Shown piece by piece: positions 1 through 5,141 of a DNA stretch of 5,902 nt. The first letter of the stretch is position 1. Each line of letters starts with the position of its first letter. The position numbers and the translations under genes are program-made. The stretch comes from Gammaproteobacteria bacterium (GTDB lineage: Bacteria; Pseudomonadota; Gammaproteobacteria; Xanthomonadales; Xanthomonadaceae): contig JANYBA010000231.1 in the NCBI GenBank assembly GCA_025360985.1, positions 1 through 5,902 on the forward strand, in the 5' to 3' direction. The notes below the pieces were generated by a model. It did not search any database, was not told where the DNA came from, and saw only the letters and a program-made list of their open reading frames with translations.

Positions 1-1655
1 TCGGCCTCGGAATGGCCATCGAACAGCAGCTCCAGCAGTTTGCGCTGGAAGGCGTGGACCAGCGCCGAACCGGTGTTGGCATTGGTCAGGATGACAGCGC
101 CGACATCGTAGCCGGGCAACCAGATCATGTCGCTCTTGTAGCCCTCCAGCGAGCCGCCGTGGTGCACGACGGTCACCCCGGCGACCGTCTCGATTTCCAG
201 GCCCATGCCGTACTCGAGATTCGCGCCGGCGGCCACGTTCGGCACGCGCCGCTCCAGCAGGTTCTTCTCGGAGACCAGGCGCCGTCCGTCCGGCAGCAGT
301 CCCTTTGCGAGCTCCATCATCACGTACCGGCTCAGGTCGTGGGCGCTCGTCCACGCCCCGCCCGCGGGTCGCAAGGGGATGATCGTGTAGTTCGGCGCGA
401 TCTGACCGACGACCAGCTGGCCGTCGAGATCGATGTCATGCGGTCGCGCATAGTCGCCCTGCATGGCCGTGGCAAAGTCGAAAGTGCTGCGGGTCATGCC
501 GAGCGGATCGAAGACCTGCCGTTGCATGGCCTGGTCGTAAGCCTTGCCCAAGTCCATGCCGGGGTTGGCGACGCTGGCGCCGATGAAGCCGGCCGCGGCC
601 GCCAGCGGGTTGCTGTACTGGTACACCTCGCCGAACTTGCTCGTGGGCTGCATCGTGCCCAGCCTCCGGATCGCGCTTTCGGGCGTGTCGCGCTGGCCAT
701 TGGCGAACTTGCGCTCGTAGTCCTGTCGCGGCAGTCCCGTGCAGGCACAGACCAGGTGCTTGATTTGCACCAGGCTCGTCGTCGCCGCGTCACCGAGCTT
801 GAAGGCAGGATAGGCTTCGGTCACCGGCTCGTCCCAGCGCAACTTCCCGGCATCGACCAGTTCGGCGAGCAGCAGTGTGCTCAGCGCCTTGGTGTTGGAA
901 GCCGCCATGAACAGTGTGTCGGCATCGACCGGATCGGGCTTGCCGAGTTCGCGCACGCCCAGGCCACCTTCGTAGACGACCTTGCCTCCGTCTATCAGGC
1001 TGAAGCCGACACCGGGTACCTGAAGTTGTCGCATGCCGTCGGCGAGGAAGGCCTTCATTGCTGCGATCGCCTGCGCATCGATCGGCCGCGCGCGTTTGCC
1101 GGCGAACACCTCGGGCACGTAGCCCTTGGGCCGCACGCTCGTGAGGAACAGGATGTAGGACCCGAGACGTTTATCGACCGTCGCCCGACTGGTCTGAAAC
1201 AGGCCGACGAGCCAGTGGTCGCCCACCCGCCAGGCGTAGGCCTGCACGAGGGCCTTCTCGTTCGGCGACACCTCGTAGTTGAAGAAGACGTGCTCGTCCC
1301 AGCCGGAGCCGGGCGGATCAGGCAGGCGGATCCGCAGCTGGCGCTTGAAGCCGGGGTCGTACGCGGCCCAGCCCGCGGCGACCGCAGCATCCGCGTCCTT
1401 GGCTTCCACATCCATCAGCGCGAACGTGAAGTCGGGCTCCGGGGGGCTCACTACGACGGCGTTGTCCTTCGTGGTTGCCGTCCAACCGGCGGGGAGTTTG
1501 AAGGTGGCGCCGGCCGGCGTGCTCGCCAATGTGCTGACCGCAGTACTCGCATCGCTCTTCGCCGATGGGAGCGGAGCAACTGCGCCGGGACCCGCCACGG
1601 CAGGGCGGCAACAGGCCCACATCAGGAATGCCAGCCAAAGCAGTTGCCTGCGCAC
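1..1655 (-). CDS. Beta-lactamase-fold serine hydrolase, exported, C-terminus cut off by window edge
   Basis: The 551 visible residues start at a GTG whose product opens MRRQLLWLAFLMWACC, a typical export signal with likely cleavage near AVA-G (residues 19-22). A GGAG lies 9 nt upstream, which favours this start over the in-frame GTG at 1670. Residues ~45-185 form an extra N-terminal region I do not recognise. From ~190 the protein shows the serine beta-lactamase/PBP fold: S253-N-T-K256 is the SxxK nucleophile motif, Y347-S-N349 is the YxN motif, and H499-G-G501 stands where KTG lies in beta-lactamases. The family (Pfam Beta-lactamase, PF00144) includes class C beta-lactamases, DD-peptidases and esterases such as EstB. 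HGG rather than KTG makes esterase or peptidase activity as likely as antibiotic hydrolysis; the substrate cannot be read from sequence. It lies 95 bp downstream of uppP, same strand, and may share its transcript. The family call is firm. Confidence 0.9.
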   Translation of the reverse strand, partial: MRRQLLWLAFLMWACCRPAVAGPGAVAPLPSAKSDASTAVSTLASTPAGATFKLPAGWTATTKDNAVVVSPPEPDFTFALMDVEAKDADAAVAAGWAAYDPGFKRQLRIRLPDPPGSGWDEHVFFNYEVSPNEKALVQAYAWRVGDHWLVGLFQTSRATVDKRLGSYILFLTSVRPKGYVPEVFAGKRARPIDAQAIAAMKAFLADGMRQLQVPGVGFSLIDGGKVVYEGGLGVRELGKPDPVDADTLFMAASNTKALSTLLLAELVDAGKLRWDEPVTEAYPAFKLGDAATTSLVQIKHLVCACTGLPRQDYERKFANGQRDTPESAIRRLGTMQPTSKFGEVYQYSNPLAAAAGFIGASVANPGMDLGKAYDQAMQRQVFDPLGMTRSTFDFATAMQGDYARPHDIDLDGQLVVGQIAPNYTIIPLRPAGGAWTSAHDLSRYVMMELAKGLLPDGRRLVSEKNLLERRVPNVAAGANLEYGMGLEIETVAGVTVVHHGGSLEGYKSDMIWLPGYDVGAVILTNANTGSALVHAFQRKLLELLFDGHSEA

Positions 1656-1750
1656 GAAAGCGAGCTCCACCAAACGATTGCCGCAAGCTATCACGGGCCG
1701 CGGCTGACATTGGCCAATCGAAACGTGCGATCGCCCCGCTGCCGTCGGCC
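1656..1750. other. Short gap between uppP and the serine hydrolase gene
   Basis: These 95 bp separate the uppP stop from the hydrolase GTG. The gap contains the hydrolase ribosome site and a GCGATCGC palindrome (1727-1734). I see no GC-rich hairpin with a T-run on the minus strand, so nothing argues for termination between the genes. No convincing -35/-10 pair is visible either. Co-transcription from upstream of uppP is therefore possible but unproven. Confidence 0.4.
1665..1668 (-). promoter_or_regulatory. Ribosome binding site deciding the hydrolase start
   Basis: GGAG on the minus strand sits 9 nt before the GTG at 1655. The other in-frame candidates upstream (GTG at 1670, TTG at 1673, GTG at 1694) have no purine-rich element at a useful distance and would add residues in front of the positively charged signal-peptide start. 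The choice of start is inference from this motif and the signal peptide. Confidence 0.6.
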
Positions 1751-2539
1751 TCAGCTGCCGGCGGGCAGGAACCACAGCAGGGCCGCGCCCAACACGATCC
1801 GGTAGATCGCGAACGCGGTGAAGCGGTGCCTGCGGATGTAGCCGAGCAACCATTTCACAGCGATGAAAGCGGTTACGGTCGAAGCGACGAAAGCCACCGC
1901 GAGCGCCGCCATGTCTTCGTGGCCACCGCTGTTTTCCAGTTTCAGCAGTTCGTAAGCGCTGGCCGCGAACATGGTCGGGATGCCGACCAGGAACGCGAAC
2001 TCGGTGGCGGCGCCGCGGGTCAGCGCACCGGCGAGCATCGCCACGAAAATCGTCGCGGCCGAACGCGAGGTGCCGGGGAAAACGCCGGCGACGACCTGGG
2101 CCAGCCCGACCAGCAACGCGATCGTCCAGGTGATGTCCGTGCCCGGCGCGTGTTTTTCGGCGAAGTATTCGGCGGCCAGCATCCACAGCGCGCCCAGCAC
2201 CAGCGCCCAGGCCACCGGCGTCACCGCCGTGGGCAGGTTGAAACCCATTTTCTTGACCAACAGGCCGAGCACGGCAGTGACCGCGAAGGCGACGAACAAC
2301 TTGCCGACGTAATCGCGAGGGCCCGGCTCGCGCAGCCCGGTCGCCAGTTGCCAGAGTCGCTCCCGGTAGATCAGCACGACTGCGAGGATCGCGCCGGCCT
2401 GGATCACGATGTTGAAAAGGTCCGTGCGCGCGCCCAGCCAATGTTCGGCGATCAGCAGGTGGCCGGTGCTGGAGATCGGCAGGAATTCCGTGACGCCTTC
2501 GATGATGCCGAGCAGCAGTGCGGCCAACAGGGAAGTCAT
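1751..2539 (-). CDS. uppP: Undecaprenyl-diphosphatase UppP (BacA)
   Basis: This complete 262-residue integral membrane protein hydrolyses undecaprenyl diphosphate to undecaprenyl phosphate, recycling the lipid carrier used for peptidoglycan and other envelope polymers. Overproduction of the family gives bacitracin resistance. Both signature regions are intact: an ExxxE motif (E14, E18) followed by PISSTGH (residues 21-27), and PGTSRSAAT at 155-163 with S158, R159 and T163. Against the E. coli enzyme these match E17, E21, S27, H30, S173, R174 and T178. Hydrophobic stretches throughout fit the usual eight-helix topology, and the length is near the family norm of about 265-275. The ATG at 2539 gives the standard N-terminus just ahead of the first motif, but no good Shine-Dalgarno precedes it. 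It diverges from the GGDEF-EAL gene and is followed by the serine hydrolase on the same strand. Identification is near certain. Confidence 0.97.
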   Translation of the reverse strand: MTSLLAALLLGIIEGVTEFLPISSTGHLLIAEHWLGARTDLFNIVIQAGAILAVVLIYRERLWQLATGLREPGPRDYVGKLFVAFAVTAVLGLLVKKMGFNLPTAVTPVAWALVLGALWMLAAEYFAEKHAPGTDITWTIALLVGLAQVVAGVFPGTSRSAATIFVAMLAGALTRGAATEFAFLVGIPTMFAASAYELLKLENSGGHEDMAALAVAFVASTVTAFIAVKWLLGYIRRHRFTAFAIYRIVLGAALLWFLPAGS

Positions 2540-2620
2540 GGCATTCGTTTGGGGAGGGATTCGGGGGGGCCGGCTTCACTTTGGCCGGAACTGGGGCCAT
2601 CCTACCTCGGAGCTCGTCCT

Positions 2621-2639
2621 GCCGGTGGTTGCAACCGGC
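2621..2639. repeat. Inverted repeat GCCGGT/ACCGGC with inner palindrome
   Basis: GCCGGT at 2621-2626 is perfectly complementary to ACCGGC at 2634-2639 around a 7-nt loop. Inside it, GGTTGCAACC (2627-2636) is itself a perfect 10-bp palindrome. The element could be an operator for a dimeric regulator or the first arm of a leader structure for the downstream gene. Its role is unknown, and chance occurrence in GC-rich DNA is possible. Confidence 0.5.
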
Positions 2640-2660
2640 GGCTTGGGCAACATCCGCCGG
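2635..2660 (+). repeat. GC-only 7-bp hairpin just upstream of the GGDEF-EAL start
   Basis: CCGGCGG (2635-2641) pairs perfectly with CCGCCGG (2654-2660) around a 12-nt loop. It shares 2635-2639 with the right arm of the preceding inverted repeat, so as RNA the two hairpins cannot form together. Its 3' arm touches the purine run GGGGGA (2659-2664) that may serve as the ribosome site. Whether this is transcribed and regulatory is inference. Confidence 0.4.
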
Positions 2661-2673
2661 GGGACGGGACCGC

Positions 2674-5019
2674 GTGAACCGCAGGGCGTCGACGTCAGGA
2701 ACAGGCTCCGCCTTGCCGGGCCTGATGCTGCGCGTCCTGCTGTTGGCGGTGGTGACCGCGGCCGTCGGCCTGAGCATCTACGGGCTGCAGTACCAGGCGC
2801 GCGCGGCGCGCACGACCAATGCCTTGCTCGACGTTCTCGACGGCGTCTGCGTGCAGTTGAGCGGACTCGAATGGCAGGCGGTGGCGCGCCGGCAAGTCAC
2901 GCCGGCCTTGCGCCGCGAAATCGACCGATTGTTCGCCGAGCACACGCAAATGCTTGCGCACCTGGAGCGACGCGTGGACGAAGTTCCGGCGCTGGCCGCG
3001 CTGGTCGGCGACGAGCGCCGATACGCGGCGGTGATCCGCCGCGAGATTGCCGCGGTCGAAGCCGGCGACTGGCAACGGGCCGTGCAGTTGGACGCGACCG
3101 AGGCGGTCGCGCTTTACCAACGCATCGACGCCCGAACCGGTGCCATCAGCGCGGCGCAGACGCAGCGCATGCACGCCGCCGAACGGCGCGCGGCCTGGGG
3201 CTCGGCCACCATGCTGCTGCTCGGCGCCCTGCTGATGGCCGTGTTGCTGTGGCGCAATTTCCTGGCCTTTCGCAAGTACCTGTTTTCGCGCAATCGCCTG
3301 CACGTCGAGGAACAACGCGCCCGCCACCTGACCCGGCTGCTGGAAAATTCCAAGGAGGCCCTGCTGGTGGTCGATGCCAAGGGACGCATCCAGTTCGCCA
3401 GCGGCGCCGCCGTGCGCATTTCCGGATTGGACGCGGACGCGTTGATAGGCACGCGCGTGGTTTCCTATTGCCATCCTGGCGAACACTCGCTGGCCCGACG
3501 CTGGCTCCGACGGTCCCTGCGCGAGCCCGAGGTCGTGCACGAGGGCCGGTTCCGCATCGCCAGCCGCAACCACGGCTGGCGCCAGTTCGAGGTGTCGATC
3601 ACCAACCTGTTGCACGACCCGACCGTCGGCGGCTTGCTGATGCACGCGCAAGACATCACCCGCCGGCTCCAGGCCGAGGAGAAGTTGCAGGAACAGGCCT
3701 ATCGCGATCCGCTCACGGGCCTGGCCAACCGCACCTTCCTCAACGACCGCCTGGCGCAACGCAGCGGCGACGCCGGCCAGACCAGCCGTTACGCGGTGCT
3801 GTTCATGGACCTCGACAACTTCAAGCACGTCAACGACAGCCTCGGCCACCAGGCCGGCGACGAACTGCTCGCCGCCACCGGCAAGCGCCTGGCCGCGGCC
3901 GTGTGCGATCCCGATGTGCTGGCGCGCTGGGGCGGCGACGAATTCATCTTGCTGGTTGAGCAGGTCGACGACGAGGCCGGCGCGATCGAGATCGCCGAGC
4001 GCTTCCTCGACGGCATGAACCGGCCGTTCCAGACCTCCGCCCAGGAAGTGCTGATCGGCCTGAGCATCGGCATCGCGCTGTCGCGCGACGACGGCGCGTC
4101 TTCGGCCAGCGAGATCCTGCGCCAGGCCGACCACGCGCTCTACCAGAGCAAGCTCAATCGCAAGGGCGGTTACCGGGTGTTCCGCGGCGGCAGCGACACC
4201 CTGCCCGCGACCCAGCGCCTGCTCCAGGAAGCCGACCTGCACCGGGCGATCGAGCGCCGCGAATTGCAGGTCCACTACCAGCCGATCTTCTGGCTGCCGA
4301 CCGACAGCTTCGCCGATGCCGAGGCGCTGGTGCGCTGGCAGCACCCCGAGCGCGGCATGATCTTCCCCGACGATTTCGTCGCGCTGGCCGAAGAGAGCGC
4401 GCTGATCGAGCACATGGGCCGCGCGGTGTTCGGCCAGGTCCTGGCCGACATGGCCCGCTGGCGGCGCAAGGGCTTGCTGCCGGAAGCCTTCCGCATGCAC
4501 ATCAACGTCAGCCCGCGCGAACTGCGCGCGCCGCGATTTCCGGAAATGGTCGCCGCCTTGCTCGCCGAGCACGACATCCCGGCCGAATTGCTGCGCCTGG
4601 AAATCACCGAGCGCTCGCTGCTCGATCCCGGCAGCGAGGACGCCCGCTGGATCTCGGCGTTGACCGCGCTCGGCCTGCAGTTCTGCCTCGATGATTTCGG
4701 CACCGGCTACTCGTCCCTGTCGAACCTGCACCAATACCCCTTGTCGGCGCTCAAGGTGGACCGCAGTTTCGTCTGGCGGCTGGATACCGACGCCTCGGCG
4801 CCGACCGTGCTGGCGGCAATCTTCGCGGTGGCTGAAGCCTTTTCGCTGGAAGTGGTGGCCGAAGGCATCGAGACGGCCAGCCAGCGGGAAATGCTGGTCG
4901 CGCTCGGTTACACCCTCGGCCAGGGTCGGCTCTACGCGATGGCGATGCCCGCGCTGGACTTCGAACGCACCTACCTGGAAGAAGAGACGATTGCACCGGA
5001 ACTGCGCAAGTCGGCGTAA
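2674..5019 (+). CDS. Membrane PAS-GGDEF-EAL protein (c-di-GMP cyclase/phosphodiesterase)
   Basis: The 781-residue inner-membrane protein makes and/or degrades cyclic di-GMP. Order: TM1 ~17-38; helical, probably periplasmic sensor region ~39-174; TM2 ~175-193; PAS ~220-332, ending in the usual DITRR; short helical linker; GGDEF ~343-500 starting at DPLTGLANR; EAL ~513-765. G420-G-D-E-F424 is intact. The c-di-GMP inhibitory RxxD upstream of it reads CDPD. The EAL side keeps E550-A-L, N611, E643, D673-D674 (DDFGTG), K694, E730 and Q750, so phosphodiesterase activity is expected; GGDEF may cyclise GTP or act as a GTP sensor. No HAMP domain is evident. The GTG at 2674 leaves a short basic tail before TM1 and has a purine run 9 nt upstream; ATG 2725 (764 residues) and ATG 2518 (833, overlapping uppP) are alternatives. 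No terminator is seen before glnA. Domain calls are firm; the signal sensed is unknown. Confidence 0.93.
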   Translation: MNRRASTSGTGSALPGLMLRVLLLAVVTAAVGLSIYGLQYQARAARTTNALLDVLDGVCVQLSGLEWQAVARRQVTPALRREIDRLFAEHTQMLAHLERRVDEVPALAALVGDERRYAAVIRREIAAVEAGDWQRAVQLDATEAVALYQRIDARTGAISAAQTQRMHAAERRAAWGSATMLLLGALLMAVLLWRNFLAFRKYLFSRNRLHVEEQRARHLTRLLENSKEALLVVDAKGRIQFASGAAVRISGLDADALIGTRVVSYCHPGEHSLARRWLRRSLREPEVVHEGRFRIASRNHGWRQFEVSITNLLHDPTVGGLLMHAQDITRRLQAEEKLQEQAYRDPLTGLANRTFLNDRLAQRSGDAGQTSRYAVLFMDLDNFKHVNDSLGHQAGDELLAATGKRLAAAVCDPDVLARWGGDEFILLVEQVDDEAGAIEIAERFLDGMNRPFQTSAQEVLIGLSIGIALSRDDGASSASEILRQADHALYQSKLNRKGGYRVFRGGSDTLPATQRLLQEADLHRAIERRELQVHYQPIFWLPTDSFADAEALVRWQHPERGMIFPDDFVALAEESALIEHMGRAVFGQVLADMARWRRKGLLPEAFRMHINVSPRELRAPRFPEMVAALLAEHDIPAELLRLEITERSLLDPGSEDARWISALTALGLQFCLDDFGTGYSSLSNLHQYPLSALKVDRSFVWRLDTDASAPTVLAAIFAVAEAFSLEVVAEGIETASQREMLVALGYTLGQGRLYAMAMPALDFERTYLEEETIAPELRKSA
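4992..5008 (+). promoter_or_regulatory. Upstream NtrC-like enhancer site of glnA
   Basis: TGCACC-N5-TGCGCA resembles the NtrC dyad TGCACC-N5-GGTGCA, with a perfect left half and 4 of 6 matches on the right. Its centre (5000) is about 117 bp before the predicted glnA start of transcription. It lies within the last codons of the GGDEF-EAL gene. The position exactly 32 bp upstream of the better site strengthens the call; alone it would be weak. Confidence 0.55.
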
Positions 5020-5023
5020 AGCT

Positions 5024-5040
5024 TGCACCATTTAGGCGCA
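5024..5040 (+). promoter_or_regulatory. Downstream NtrC-like enhancer site of glnA
   Basis: TGCACC-ATTTA-GGCGCA matches the NtrC consensus TGCACC-N5-GGTGCA at 11 of 12 defined positions, the exception being C for T in the right half. Its centre (5032) is about 85 bp upstream of the predicted transcription start. Phosphorylated NtrC binds such sites and, by looping, activates sigma-54 polymerase under nitrogen limitation. Assignment rests on the motif, the sigma-54 promoter beside it, and glnA being a classic NtrC target. Confidence 0.75.
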
Positions 5041-5090
5041 TAAGGACTCAGAGACCCTTTAAGAACCGCGCCAGTTGGCCTTGTCGGGAT

Positions 5091-5106
5091 TGGCACGCGC
5101 CTTGCT
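5091..5106 (+). promoter_or_regulatory. Sigma-54 (RpoN) -24/-12 promoter of glnA
   Basis: TGGCACG-CGCC-TTGCT matches the sigma-54 consensus TGGCACG-N4-TTGCW at every defined position, with the invariant GG and GC at the correct spacing. Counting the C at 5105 as -12 puts the start of transcription near 5117, giving a leader of about 25 nt. Sigma-54 promoters need an enhancer-binding activator; the NtrC-like dyads upstream supply the obvious candidate. Confidence 0.9.
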
Positions 5107-5130
5107 AAGAGGCAGTGCCCTTTCCCTCCC

Positions 5131-5134
5131 GGAG
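5131..5134 (+). promoter_or_regulatory. Ribosome binding site of glnA
   Basis: GGAG lies 7 nt before the GTG at 5142. This supports GTG as the true start, which also gives the standard glutamine synthetase N-terminus. Confidence 0.75.
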
Positions 5135-5141
5135 CTGCCCC

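Larger units (their letters stand above)
2540..2673. promoter_or_regulatory. Divergent intergenic region, uppP / GGDEF-EAL gene
   Basis: This 134-bp region lies between two divergent genes and should hold the promoters of both. It is very GC-rich, and I see no clear sigma-70 -35/-10 pair on either strand. On the minus strand TAGGAT (2604-2599) could be a -10 for uppP, but no -35 sits at 16-18 bp from it. The right half carries the overlapping inverted repeats listed separately. The region can also be read through in the plus frame from an ATG at 2518, but that stretch has no recognisable domain and overlaps uppP, so I treat it as non-coding. Confidence 0.5.
5020..5141 (+). promoter_or_regulatory. 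Intergenic control region and leader of glnA
   Basis: This 122-bp gap between the GGDEF-EAL stop and the glnA GTG holds the downstream NtrC-like site, the sigma-54 promoter and the glnA ribosome site. The 50 bp between the NtrC-like site and the promoter would form the DNA loop in enhancer activation. I see no IHF-like match there. No strong terminator for the upstream gene is visible. Confidence 0.7.

Noticed and set aside
1727..1734. GCGATCGC palindrome between uppP and the hydrolase
   Set aside because: An isolated 8-bp palindrome with no repeat partner; it may be chance in GC-rich DNA.
12..1805. 597-codon open frame on the plus strand
   Set aside because: It lies antisense to the serine hydrolase, whose minus-strand frame carries a signal peptide and all three catalytic motifs. 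The plus-strand translation shows no domain and arises from GC-biased codon use.
2570..2588. CCGGC/GCCGG inverted repeat with 9-nt spacer
   Set aside because: A 5-bp GC match in such GC-rich sequence is expected by chance; no supporting context.
1565..2677. 370-codon plus-strand frame across the hydrolase 5' end and uppP
   Set aside because: It is antisense to uppP, which is unmistakable, and has a Gln/Arg/Gly/Asp-rich composition typical of shadows.
2409..3959. 516-codon plus-strand frame, overlapping the start of uppP and the GGDEF-EAL gene
   Set aside because: It is low-complexity and rich in Arg, Gly, Ala and Pro, as expected for an out-of-frame reading of GC-rich coding DNA.
2695..5031. 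778-codon open frame on the minus strand
   Set aside because: It is fully antisense to the GGDEF-EAL gene, has no recognisable motif and runs over every catalytic motif of the real protein; it is a codon-bias shadow.
4991..5046. TTGCAC hexamers as -35 boxes of a sigma-70 glnA promoter
   Set aside because: No acceptable -10 lies 16-18 bp downstream of either hexamer, and both are better explained as NtrC half-sites.
5042..5059. AAGG...CCTT followed by T's as a terminator after the GGDEF-EAL gene
   Set aside because: The stem is only 4 bp with a 10-nt loop and too weak to call.
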